This document shows, piece after piece, positions 47,096-58,583 of a stretch of 64,000 bases of DNA. The notes beneath the pieces were generated by a model. That model was not told the origin of the DNA. It was given only the letters and a program-made list of their open reading frames with translations, and searched no databases. The number at the start of each line of letters is the position of its first letter. The stretch's first letter is position 1. A program made the translations under genes and the position numbers. The DNA comes from Meconema thalassinum. Its lineage: Eukaryota > Arthropoda > Insecta > Orthoptera > Tettigoniidae. Location: NCBI GenBank assembly GCA_946902985.2, contig OX336397.1, positions 149,537,890-149,601,889 on the forward strand. Direction: 5' to 3'.

Positions 47096-47463
47096 AGAAT
47101 CTTATTCCAGGTATCGTAGAAAACTGAAAGACATAAAAAAACATCAAAACTATAAAGTCGTACCACGAAGCTAATGATACACAAATGGCTCTTTCATTTA
47201 ACGAGCACTTACCTATTACTTGGTTAAACGTGTAGAGCAGTGCTTAATGAAGCACTATCAAACACCACTATAATAATGACACGTAACGAGAATAGATAAA
47301 CACATCAAGACAACACCATAAAGAATAGCTGAAGCTGCCAGCTTACTGGAGACTGTGGTGTTAGCTGTTGCCGGGTCTGAGCAATACGTCATCAGCCGGG
47401 GGAGTAGAGCGCATGCGCGCGGAACGAGGCAACCTCTTATATACGAACCGTGGTCTTAGGCCA

Positions 47464-48980
47464 TGTTTCTGCAGAACAAGTGCAGCAAACTTTACTCGGA
47501 AAAATACCCTGCCACAGATGATGATCCAGTGTAGTCTTATGCTACATTTCTGTGGTACATTTGGTGCAAACTTTACTGAGAAAGGAATATTACTAAGATA
47601 GATATTGATCCCTAGTTGTTTAAAGGTACAATCATGAAGTACGTGTGTAGTAAACATTTCCAGAAAGGGTAATTTGAATGCACACATGTTATTCCATTGT
47701 GTTCTAATGCCATATTTCTGCAGTACATGTCGAGCAAGCTTTACTCGGAAAAGTACCCCAAGGAGATAAATGTTGATCCATAGTAGTCTAAAGCCACATT
47801 CCTGTGGAACATGCATAGTATTTTTTTTATATTAGCAAGTTGAAGACACACTTGATAAATCATATTGGTCTAATGCTACAATCGTGAGATAAGTGCGGAG
47901 TAAACTTTTCTAGGAAAGTTAATTTGAGGACAAACTTGTTGTTCCATAGTGGCCGAGTGCCTCATGCCTGAAGTACTTGCGAAGCAAAGTTTTTGAGAAA
48001 GGCATTTTGAAGATACACGATCTATAGTAGCCTAATGCAGTAATCACGTTGTTCGTGCGGAGCAAAATTTATTCAGGAAAGTAATTGGAAAACACAAATT
48101 ATGATCCATATTGATCTCAAGCCATTATCCTGTGGTTCAAGTGGAGGAACCTTTACTCAGAAAGGTCAACCGTAGAAAAACATTTTTATCCATAGTGGTC
48201 TAATGTCTAATTCATGTAGTATATAAAGATAATTTTTCACTGGGAATGATTCTTTGAAGAATTGTGCATGTGGGTTCTATTTTGGAAAACAATATTTTGA
48301 TAAACACATTCCGGAAAATATGTCTACTAAAGATAGATTAAAGTCACACACGACGATTCATATTGGCTAATAACAGTGATCATCTCCCGTGCGTGCACAC
48401 ACATCAAAGTAAGTTCTGCATATTGTTGGTTATGAGTCATAGTGGTCTGAAACCCATTAGTCGTTCTCACATGACAGGCACACGTGACAGGGATATTATC
48501 CGGGCACCTGTAGTGGTAGTGTATGCTTACAATTTCGGCCAAAATTTCACTTTCATTGAAGATAACGCTCGCCCGCAAAGAGCTGGCATTGTCAATGCGT
48601 TTCTTCAGGGGACTGGTATTCACAGAATGGAATGGCCTGCCCATGCTCCCGATTTCAACTGTATAGTGCAGGGGTAAACACTGTTTAAGTCCTTCACTGT
48701 GCTCCATGGCAATATGCAAACCTTATCTTGATGTTTGGAATCCTTATTGGTCTAATGCCAATCTCATGTGGTATATGCGCAGCTACATTTTCACAAGAAG
48801 TATATTTTGAGTGTCGCATGTGACTTAGTCGCCAGAAGTAATACATGCGGAGCAGTTATCACTTAAGAAGGGTGTTTGAAGACTCAGGTAGTTCATACTG
48901 GTCAAAAAGCTATATTCATATAGTAAGTAGCAAAATTAACTGAGTAAGGAGCTTTGAAATATCACCTGTTAATTCATATT
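47464..48980 (+). pseudogene. Decayed continuation of the C2H2 finger array
   Basis: Finger-like pieces (FCGTFGANFTEKG, FCSTCRASFTRKS, SCGTCIVFF) recur about every 84 bp with CCATAGTGGTCTAA-type linkers, but stops, shifts and lost Cys/His are frequent. It is the same family as 43063-43984 and was one block before the P-element arrived. Traces such as GGTCTAATGCCAAT reach ~48790. Confidence 0.7.
48466..48676 (+). pseudogene. Tc1-type transposase fragment in the finger array
   Basis: The frame TGTRDRDIIRAP...NFTFIEDNARPQRAGIVNAF...IHRMEWPAHAPDFNCI matches the second catalytic Asp region and the WPA-SPDLNPIE block of Tc1 transposases. No inverted ends are visible around it, so it is an internal piece. 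Confidence 0.8.
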
Positions 48981-49517
48981 TGTTTATGAGGTACTTCCAG
49001 TCATGAGTAGGAATGGAGATTCCAAGTCACACATTTTAATTCATAGGTATCGGAAGTCCAATTTATGTGCTGTTGAGCATGCGATCAAAGACTTTTACCC
49101 AGGAGACGCGTTTGTTCATGGTGTGTTGAAACAATATTTCTGTTGTACAATACTAGACACACAAACAATGAGCTGTAACATTTAAAAAATCGTAACTTAC
49201 GAACTAAAATAACCAGACGTTTGTTTTTTTGGACGAAGCTGCAAATTCACATTTGCAATTGCATATAAATTTTCAGATTACACCCAGGAATCATGCGGTC
49301 ACTTCGCTAGTGAGTGACAGAGTAACGAATTTTTTTTTTTTTTTGAAGTCCAAAACATAATTATAAAATTCATAACATATTAACGCTACGCAGGAAATTG
49401 CTGGATTTTGCGGACGAAGCTGCAGATTCACATTTGCAATTGCATATAAAGTTTCAGATTTCTCCCAGGCACCATACGGTCACTATGCAGGTGAGTGAGA
49501 GAGCAGCGTTTTTTAAA

Positions 49518-50227
49518 GGGATCCGGGACGTTAAGATCTATAGAAAAAATTAATCTTCCGATGTTGAGTTACATATCTCAGAAACTACATTCGATATTTC
49601 CTTGAATTTTCTTTTGGTGTATTCAGAATACATTTATCATTATTTGGAAGCTTCTGTATTAAATATCTTGTTTCCGCGAGAGCATTACAAAAACAAACTT
49701 AAAGAAATAAATTGTTAAAAATATTCTTAACTCATGTCCCCTTTCTCTTAGCAAATACTCAAACCAGGCCCAGCAAACTATTTTTGAGCTGCTGAAGTGA
49801 ATGTATTGTCCTATTGTTTACAGGAGTTGAGATTTTTTACATCCTAGTTGAAAACTAAAATTTTATGTAAAATTGTCAGTGCTATTCAAGAAGGGCTGTA
49901 TGAACTAATCAAGATACCTGAGTAAATTTACATCCACTAGTACATCTATATAGTGTCATAGAGACTACCAAGTTTCAAATACATTCATTGGATAGTTTCT
50001 GAGAAAATGCTACATTAAGTTTAAAAAATATGACTTACAAAAAGCACAAAAAGAATAATTGACTAGTAGCTACAGTATAGCCTTAAAACATTATGTTTAA
50101 TCCCAATTGTATTGCATAAAATATCACTTCAGCTCAATAATTGGTACACCCAATTCTTCAGGATGTATGGGAGATTTCTTAAGCTAAAATGTTGACAATT
50201 AGGAGCCTACCACACGTCCCAGTTCCC
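49518..50227. mobile_element. Probable MITE inside the satellite block
   Basis: It interrupts the satellite phase. Its ends read GGGATCCGGGACGT and, reversed, GGGAACTGGGACGT, an imperfect inverted pair. There is no ORF. The target duplication was not resolved. Confidence 0.45.
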
Positions 50228-50323
50228 GTAAGACCAAAACGGGTGTATTAAATTAATAACATATTAACAACACGCGGGAAATTGCTGCTTTCTGCGGAAG
50301 AAGCAGAAAATTCACAATTGCAA

Positions 50324-52707
50324 TCATCTAATATATAAAAATGAGATTGTGTGTGTCTGTTAGTCAATCACGCAATAACCACTGGTCCGATTTAAATGAA
50401 ATTTTGCATTGATGTAGCTGATTTACCAGGTTAACATATAGTCTACTCTTGATTTCGATATTTTGCACTATTCGGCGACCATTTTAGTTACGTCACTACA
50501 CCCTTTGGTTTCAAAATTTCATATTTCCATTTCAAATAAAAAGAGAACGCTAAGAAATAGCAAACCTTTGACGGCATATACGAGCTTTAAAATTTATTTT
50601 TTTATCCGAAAGGTCCTTATCACTTTTCGTGTATCTCTAACGGTTAGCGAGTAAAACCTAGATATGTGCTATAAAACACGGTCAATGCCGACCGGTGCAG
50701 TATCTCTCTCCATATGTATAAATGAAAGTTGGTCTGTTTTTTCTGAATTTCTAAGGAAATTTGCGTTATTTACGCGTTTCAGACTGTTTTATAACGGATG
50801 CGCGCGAAAATAATTTGTTGTCGTTCGGTCGGTTTGTATTTTGTTTGTCTGTGGACAACATTGTTCACTTATAACTCGAGAATGGCTGGGTATATCAATG
50901 TAAAATTTGGTACCGATATCCATCAGTGGCTCGACATTAATCATTGATGTAACTCTTCTCCGTACCCCTCATAAAAGGGGGCCTACCCCTAAAATACATA
51001 CTGAAATAGGCATAGAAGGTCGAGACAAAGCTCATTTTCCGCCCCTCAATGTGAGAGACAAAACTCGTGGGCCCTAAAGGGTCCCCGAAAACAACATTTT
51101 AAGGCCCAAAAAAACCAACCGCTTTTGAGATATTCCCAGAAAATTAATTTCATTTAGTAAACTAATGAGCCAATGCAAGCCGGTATCCATGGCAACAGAA
51201 TTTCAGAGGTCCTTCTATTGCTGTAAGACGCAATGCAATTCCATTAATTACATTAGTGTGAAAGTTTGCAAATGGCTTGAAGGTTATCACGGAAACAAAT
51301 TAAACTGTAAAATTCATCAATACGTATAATGTGCTTAAGGGGGTCAAGGGGTACTCGAGAATCTTTTCACGCGATTTACACCTGCGGGTGTGGTCCGGCA
51401 GGTCTATTATATTTCCATCCCTATATTATATTATTATTATTATTATTATTAATATTATTAGTATTATATTATGGCGTACAACGACGAGACAAAGCCCGTC
51501 GGTGCCAGAAACAAAACTCGGGGGCCCTAAAGGATCCTCGAAAACTACATTATAAAGCTCTAAAACCAACAGTTTCCGAGATATTCCAAGAAAACTAAAT
51601 TAATTTATTTTAACAAACTAATGAAGGAATGCAAGTCGGTAACCATGACAACATTATCTCAAGGGTTGATATCCAACTTTCGTTCTATTTCTGTAAGAAG
51701 CAATGTCACTTCATTAATTACATTTCTGTGAAAGTTTGCAAATGGCTATATGGTCATAATGGAACCAACTTAGACTGTATAATTCATCAATGCAATTAAG
51801 TGGGTCAAGGGCTAACCTAGAATTTTTCACGCAATTTTCACGTGCGACATATAGTACAGAAGGTCTATTATATCTCTAAACAGCAACATTATTTTCAAAA
51901 ATTCCTGAATTGAATGAGCATTTCTTGCGGCTTTTAGGAGTTTGGGTCATTTGAGGCTAAAGAACCTGAATTGTCATGCACCACAAGCCTTTATAATTAA
52001 TGAAAGGGGTCTTCCTGTGTATGGGGACCTAACGCAACGTAGAGGGTCAGTTTTTATGTGACGTGTGTTGCGTTTCGTCTACAAGGCTTTCAATTTTATT
52101 TCACGTCAGGACGTACACGTTAGGTGAATTTTGTTTGAGAGCACATTTTAACTAATCATTTTTTTTTCTCGACATACGGGTTCATCGTAAGGATGATTTT
52201 TTTTATACTGAGTGGTAGATATACCCATATAATATACAATATTATTGTCTGTCTGTCTTTCTGGGTATCTTTATGTACGCCTATAACTCGTATTCCGGTG
52301 CTTGGTGCAACGTAAAATTAGGTATGGTATCCATGAGAGTCAATACACCAATCATTTATAATACTCTTCACGGTACTTTTCATACAGTAGAAGGGTGGAT
52401 ATAGAGAAAAACTTCTTAAAATACATGCTACAATAGGCGAAATATAAAAGTTATCCTAGAAGGACGACCGAAGCATATGTTGCGCTTCTCAATGTGAGAC
52501 ACAAAATTCGGGAGTCTATAAAGAGTCTCCGAAATCCATATTTTAAGGCCCTTAAATTAACAGTGTGTGTGATATTCCCAGAAAACTAACTTCGTTCTGA
52601 TAAACTTATGAAGGAATGACAAACCGCTAACCATTGCAAATGTTGCTCAATTGATAATGTCTGGTGTTAACACCGAAGACCGTTCGAAGAACGGGTACTT
52701 CTGCTAG
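50324..52707 (+). mobile_element. Non-autonomous Helitron, 2384 bp
   Basis: It begins TCATCTAATATATAAAAATG and ends in CTAG. A 6 bp-stem hairpin (52680-52694, CCGTTC GAA GAACGG) lies 9 nt before that CTAG. It sits exactly between A and T of the satellite word GCAATTGCAT (left flank ...GCAA, right flank TTGCAT...), with no target duplication. The interior has three diverged copies of a block containing GGGCCCTAAAGGGTCC and GATATTCCCAGAAAA (near 51060, 51510 and 52500) and an ATT microsatellite. No Rep/helicase gene is present. Confidence 0.88.
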
Positions 52708-52950
52708 TTGCATATAAATTTTCAGATTTCCCGTATGAACCATACGGTCACGTCAGGTTAGTGACTTTGAACACACGAATGCCGGCTTTCCCTGCAGACT
52801 TGCAGTGACACGTTCTTGTGAACTGAATTCACCACCGCCTAGCTGGCTGGCTATTCGATTTCAAAAATGCGTCTTAATTTGTTATTTTCATCTATTATTA
52901 AATTATAAAAGACAAAAAAGAATCATAACATTCATGACAAATTGATTACT

Positions 52951-53042
52951 CCGGTTCTCGTTCGATCACCGCAGTTAAGCAACATGGGCGTGGGCAGTAT
53001 TGGATGGGAGACCACCTGGGAACACCACGTGCTGTTGGCGGC
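52951..53042 (+). pseudogene. 5'-truncated 5S rRNA-derived sequence
   Basis: CGGTTCTCG, CGATCACCG, GTTAAGCAAC, GATGGGAGACC and TGGGAACACC follow the order and spacing of 5S rRNA from about nucleotide 28 to its 3' end. The internal pol III promoter region is retained with changes. No T-run terminator follows directly. It could be a stray 5S pseudogene or the head of a 5S-type SINE. Confidence 0.85.
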
Positions 53043-53619
53043 TGTCCGTTGTAATATATTATCATTATCACCAAATGCATCAAGAACATTATCTTGAAAC
53101 AATGCTGCCTTCAATTTATTTTCACTATCATCTGTTTAGTAGTCTGTGTTTAATATATCGACATATGGCCATCGGCCGCCAGAATCCCAGACCCCAGGCA
53201 CGATGACGACCACGTCGACGATCTGGCTGGGCGCACTCTAGTCGAGAGAGGCTCAGCAGAAATTGCCGCAACCCCCGAGAACTCGGAAGCGGAAAGACAG
53301 TCGTTTGGGACTGTTCCCCCGCGGTCCCTCCAGACCTCCCCTGGTGTGCCGAGGCCCGTGGCCTACAACACCAGTCCGCTCATTCTGTTTCTCACGTTCT
53401 CACACTCAATCGTGCTCGTCAGTGCGCATAGGACTCAGACGGAAGTAGTTGACAGGACAAACATCCATATGAGGTTTCAGAAACCCCGCGACCTTTTGTG
53501 GTCGTCCCTGAGAGTGCGACGTCAGTCTAACTACAGTCGCGAGCTCCCCTGTGCGAGTGCTGGGTAAACCCGTGCACTCAGAAACAAGTGTCCCCCGAAG
53601 GCACTGGCCAGGCCAGCTC

Positions 53620-56600
53620 ATGCGTTGGGGATTTCCCGGTTCTCCCATTTATTCCTCACCGAGGTGGTGAAGGTTAGGAAGGCGTTAGAGGTCCCACTCG
53701 TGGACATAAAGTCCTCCTTTTCGTAGTCGAGGCCACTTTAGTGCATGAAGCGCCGCAGTGTCAAACGATCTACTTCGACTCTAGGCCACAATCATTGAAT
53801 GACGTGGTCAGCCGTTTCTGGCTGTTGATAATAGTCACATTGCTCAGTTTCCGCGAGACCAAATCCTTGCAGCTTGGCACGGAAGTTGCCATGCACACTC
53901 ACAAGCTGAGTAGTGTTGTGGTTAACACTAGCCCAGTGTATCTTCATGCGCTGCCTGACATTTGGCCAGTACACCCAGGTCACTCTACCTTTGGTAGAGG
54001 ATGTCCATCTCTCTTGCCATATCTCAAGAGTCTGTGGCAAGCACATTCCTCCCTTCCAGCCTGTCCTGGAAGAGTGTTACCTTCTCCAGGACCAACAGGT
54101 CTATTGGGATGACCCCAGCTATAACAGGCAGAGCATCGTTCGAGACAGTTCGGTAAGCACGTGTTATTGCTAACAGCGCAAACCTCTGGGCTGATACAAG
54201 TTTTTCTTGGATGCCTTTGTAACAAACCGCTCCGTAACGAGGATGCATTTGGTTCTCCCATATTTCACATCCATAGGTAAGTATAGGAACTACAATATCC
54301 ATATAGATGTCGCGAGCCGACTGGAAGTTGTAAGTCCCGATACTCCTAGCGTGCGCTGCAAGTTTTACCGCCAGGAGCCTCATATGGTTACAAACCTGCA
54401 CCACGTACTTTAGGAAGCGGACTCCTTCTTCCACAATCACTCCTAGGTACTTGTGGGACCGCACTGGTCGAACCAGTGCGCCCCCCCATCCTCAGCTTTG
54501 GATAGTGGCGGTTATACATTTTAAGGTTAAGTCTACGTCCTCTCATATATATCCTCGGTTTGGACTTCGAGAGCACGCAGACAGTCTTCTCCGGGGATAA
54601 TGAGAGCTTTGTACTAAGTCCCCATTCATGCACTCGTTGCAATATCAGGTTGTCCTTCCTCTCGAGCTCCCGGGTGCTGTTCCCGTGGATTAGTACCAGA
54701 CCATCATCTGCATAGGCAGATATTGTGCAGTCGTCAACTCCCTCACACAGGGAGAGGAAGTCTTTGAACAGCACTTTCCATAAGATGGGCCCCAGGACGG
54801 ATCCTTGTGGGCAACCCTTAGTGAGGGTCTTGGTCTTCTCAAAAGTGTTGAGATGGGGCCAGTTGTGCGACCTCTTAGGTAACAGCGAACAGGTTAGCCA
54901 GGCACCCAACACTCCGAAGAGTCTCTAAGATTTTTGACCACCAGGCATTGTCGAATGCTCCGGCAATATCGAGGAAAATTCCTAGCACATATTCTATCTC
55001 CGTGTTCCGCACTGCCCCAGCAAGAAAATTTAGGGCATCCACAGTACCTACTCCTTTCCGAAAACCAAACTGCAATGGATGGAAGAAGTCAATTGAATTG
55101 AGGAACCCCAGCAGTCGGCCCGCTATGAGTTTCTCCGCCATCTTTCCAAGGATAGCCAACAGTGTCAGTGGTCGCTATGACTTGACTTGAGTGGGGTCTT
55201 TTCCCAATGCCATAAGGAGAACGCAAAGTTTCCCTTGCTGCCAGCAAGAAAGAAAACGTCCCGCACGCAGCCTCCGGTGACGATCAGGAGCATGACCCCA
55301 CGGATAATACCCCAGCCACGCTTGATCGTCTCATATTTAATGCCATCCAGAGCTGGGGCTTTGTTGTTACTCAGCCCATGTGCCACGAGATCTTGTTCAT
55401 CTGCTTCAAAGTTCTCCACAGGGGGCCCTCACTAGGCAGATGAGATCTAGGGCGTACGGCAGCCTTCTCCAGATAGTCATCAAGCAGATCGTCCGGCACT
55501 AGCTGCTCGAGAATGACATCAGCCGTTTCCTTGAGGTCAATAGAGGTCGAATCATTGACTCTGAGGCAACAGAGAATTTGCTCTGTCTTTTTCCGGCCGA
55601 GCAAAATATTGCTGGCCTTGCCCCAAGGTTCGTCTGCTGGGCTAGCCAGGAATTGTCTTTTTACCACTACGGATGTTACTTATGTAGTTGTTTCTTGCCC
55701 TTCGATAGGCCTGTCTAGTTTCCTCCGTTGGACGTCGTTGAGATTGCCTAAGCGCTCTCACCGCAGCTTGCCTTAATTTGAGTAGTTCTGCATTCCACCA
55801 GGGATCCTTCTTCTCTTTGCCAGTGGTCAGAGGGATTGCTGCGTTACAGGCTGTAGTGATAGACTCACCCAGTTCCCGTGCCAGTCTATCTATGCCCCAT
55901 GTATCTCCTCGGATATTATTGACCTGCTGTCTTAGAGTCTAATCGAAAACTGGCCAGTTGGCCTTCTTAATGTCGTACCTGCCGGGGCGACGAGATTATC
56001 AGCATCATCCCTCCCATCCTGCAGATGGCTTATTAGGAGGTTATGATCGCTGATGGGTGTATACAGAACGTCCCAGTACCTAACTTTCGGCAGCAGGTCG
56101 TATGTGACTAGCGTCACATCCTCATTGGAGTGGTGGCCAATCGGGCTGACGTAAGTGAAGACGTCCCTGGGTTCATTTAAGGACATGCCGCTGATGGGCA
56201 ACCATGAATAGTTCCAGGGCCTCCCCCTTGGGGTCGGTCTCTGGGCAGTTCCATAAAACAGAGTGTGCGTTACTGTCCATTCCTATGAGCACCTTGCGGT
56301 GTCGAAGAGACCGAAGTTCTTCTCCGAAGGGCTCGAGATATGGCTCTATAGGGTCTCGGAACTGGCAATATACACTTACTAGGTAGATGCTATCGCCGTC
56401 CAATGGAATCTGAGCTACGGCGCTGTGCCTCGTACTTTGATGATCCAAGTAAAGAGTGTCACGTCGCCGACTTCGGTCGATATAGATGCCAGCTCAGGCA
56501 CCTTCCCCTTTGCAGAGTACAGTGCCTGTACCCCCTGTCGGTATGGAACCGTGAGCCTCATAGGGCTCTTGTAGCAGCAGGACATCAAGTCAGTCGCGAC

Positions 56601-56680
56601 ATGACAGAGGGTATACATCGGACGTGGCAGCATAGACACTCTGTAGGTTGAGTTGGCCTATTCTAATCGCCATAATCAGT
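53620..56680 (-). pseudogene. R1-like ORF2: endonuclease and reverse transcriptase
   Basis: The start region MAIRIGQLNLQ (~56680) is followed by endonuclease with VLIGMDSNAHSVLW, a linker with DPWWNAELLKLRQAAVRALR, and RT motifs APALDGIKYE, FGFRKGVGTVDAL, FLDIAGAFDNAWW (catalytic Asp), GCPQGSVLGPILW and AYADDGLVLI. The C-terminal part has QPETADHVI, the zinc-like end of R1 proteins. Frameshifts near 56600, 56430, 56190, 55930, 55420, 55160, 54900 and 54460 break it into about nine pieces. Confidence 0.85.
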
Positions 56681-57825
56681 GCGACGGATTGACTCCACAA
56701 GGGAGGCCTTGTAGCTTGGGCAGTTCTTAGAAGTGACCTTGTGACCACTTTCCAGTCCCCGCCGCTTGCAGTTGACACAGACCACCGGGCTGGCTCCATT
56801 GTTACATTAAGCCTTTTTGAGCCCGGACTTTCCACACTGCTCACATAGAGCAGGGAGTGTACAGTGCCTAGCGATATGTCCAAAACGCTGGCTATGATAG
56901 CACCTTGCGACTACAGCGAAGTCTTTGGTACGACAACACTCCCATTCTACGTAGAGCCTTTTCTTGGTGGTGAGCAGTTTCCATACATGGGGACAGCACA
57001 CCACTATATGGTGCCATGCTCCCTTTCTGGATCTTGAAGTCAGCTTCCTTTCATGCCGACATTCTTGGCCAAATTGGTCCCGGCTGATGTCCGAATCCTG
57101 GAAGTTCTGGTCGTACAGACAATCCAGGAACGCCTTTGGGTCTAGGCACTTCGGTACGTCGTACACTATGGCCCTTGGCTTTCTCTTTCGGGGTAACTCT
57201 ATGTTCAGGTTGCACTTCCGCTGCTTCTCACTCTCTAGAAGCTTCCGTGCGTGCTGCTCAGAGGCTGTGTCGATGACCAACCCATTATTGCTAATGGGTC
57301 GGACACCACACATCTTAACTCCCAATTCCCGAGAGCCATCCAGGCCCTTCTCCGAGGAGAACAAGGCTACCGCGCACGCAGGAGGGCGAGCCGCGAGCAC
57401 CCCATTTTGACGGATATGCGCTGGAGGGGGCTGCATCGAGGTCGTTTGTCCAGAGGAAGCTTGACACACGATGTGTGCCGCAGTTTGGGTGGCCGTCCTC
57501 AACGATGGCCCTGGGGGCTGCCGTCTGATGGATTACAAGCTCTGCATATGAGTCAGACTTGGAGGGAGTATTGGGGGTTGGAACTGATGAGGTCACGAAT
57601 GACCTCCAGGCCTCATCTTTTCCCTTATCTGCTGCCCTGAGTGTAACAAGTTCAGACTCCATGCAGGTGAACCCGACCTATATTTGGGCTTGTAGACGCT
57701 CCAGCCGATCCGACGCATTCACGTCGGCTTCAGCGCACGCTTTATGGGTGGCAATCCACTGGATGAAATTGGCCATAAGTTCCTTGAGCCCCAGGGGGTT
57801 CATGGTTCCCTTCTTGCGTTGTTGA
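56640..57825 (-). pseudogene. R1-like ORF1 (Gag) with zinc knuckles
   Basis: An upstream part with MESELVTLRAADKGKDE (~57662) shifts near 57400 into the frame holding ELPRKRKPRAIVYDVPK and then CYHSQRFGHIARHC and CEQCGK knuckles. A third knuckle (CVNCKRRG...GHKV...NC) follows in another frame. R1 Gag proteins bind their RNA and direct it to the target. It overlaps the ORF2 start region, as is usual. Confidence 0.8.
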
Positions 57826-58373
57826 ACTGGTGGTCGGAGGAACCTATTGCTAGGTGTTTTCCCCGTGCCCTTACCAGGACCCTCCGCACTTACAAGTGTT
57901 ACGTGGTCGCTGCGCTTTAAGTACCGTTAGGCACAGCTATGGTTGAGGTGCTCGGCTTGCGCTTCAAACTTCTTTGACAGTCGGGTCCCGCCTCCTCCTC
58001 ACTACTGGCACAGCCAGAGGATCGGGAGTTGAGAGCCTTGTTTCTTTGTCTACGTTGGCAATCCGACGTTGCGGTAGCATAGCCCCCATTGTCGGTCTCC
58101 GATTCGGATCTAGCATCAGAATGCTTGACTGCCGTCTTGGTGGCCTCCGAGGGTGCGTCCGCCTGGCCGGTAGAGACTCGCGCGGTTTAGGAAGATATCT
58201 TTTTCTTAGTTTTTGCCTTTTTCTTCCGCACAGTTGTTGCAGACTTACCTCCGCTACCTGCCTCTAGGTCCTGGGGACCCCTTTCCTGCTCCTTTTCCTG
58301 GACCGGGGCCAGTCGCTTAACAAGCACCTTCGGATACATAGAATCCTTCAGGTGTGTCTTCAGCTGTCGGTTT

Positions 58374-58583
58374 GGAACACTTGATTGGGGCTATGCCCCC
58401 GCGCTCTCTCCTGTACCTCCCCTGGTGTGCCGAGACCGTGGCCTATAACACCAGACCGCTCAGTCTTTTCGCGCATTGGGACACTTGATTGGGGCTATGC
58501 CCCGCGGTCCCTCCTGTACTCCCCCTGGTGTGCCGAGGCCCGAGGCCTATAACACCAGTCCGCTCAAGTCTTTTCGCGCATTT
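58374..58583. repeat. Two-copy 105 bp tandem repeat with a hairpin
   Basis: Copies begin at 58374 and 58479 (GGACACTTGATTGGGGC). Each contains TGGTGTGCCGAGGCC and GGCCTATAACACCA, which fold into a stem. A third copy lies at 53307-53442, on the other side of the LINE, in the same orientation, so the LINE body is flanked by this unit as direct repeats. Confidence 0.85.

Larger units (their letters stand above)
43999..47449 (-). mobile_element. P-element (THAP transposase) inserted in the finger array
   Basis: The ends are inverted with a shared AGGTTGCCTCGTTC core (44014-44027 and 47422-47435) and imperfect matching out to the borders (~28 bp). The 14 bp word GTGGTCTTAGGCCA lies on both sides (43985-43998 and 47450-47463); P-elements normally duplicate 8 bp, so part of this match may be finger-array repetition. 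GACGTCATCAGCCG-like words recur near both ends. The element is 3.45 kb and carries one decayed transposase. Confidence 0.8.
49200..52930 (+). repeat. Left block of ~176 bp satellite units (with later inserts)
   Basis: Units with TTCACATTTGCAATTGCATA, CATACGGTCAC and AATTGCTG words start near 49232 and 49408. A third unit starts near 50297, is cut by the Helitron and resumes at 52708. The end (TTTGAACACACGAATGCCGG, CCTAGCTGGCTGG, to ~52900) is the inverse of 59790-59890. The block therefore forms one side of an inverted pair with 59760-60690. Confidence 0.8.
53140..58370 (-). mobile_element. R1-clade non-LTR retrotransposon, degraded
   Basis: The minus-strand order is ORF1 (57825-56640), then ORF2 with endonuclease and reverse transcriptase (56680-53620), then an untranslated tail (53600-53140). 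Gag-type ORF1 with CCHC knuckles plus an apurinic-type endonuclease is the R1 layout. R1-clade elements often insert at fixed sites such as rDNA or TTAGG telomere repeats. The GC content is clearly higher than in the surroundings. It sits inside the inverted satellite pair, next to the 5S fragment. Confidence 0.8.

Noticed and set aside
47368..47816. 151-codon minus-strand ORF (47361-47816)
   Set aside because: It is the antisense reading of decayed zinc-finger repeats and the P-element end.
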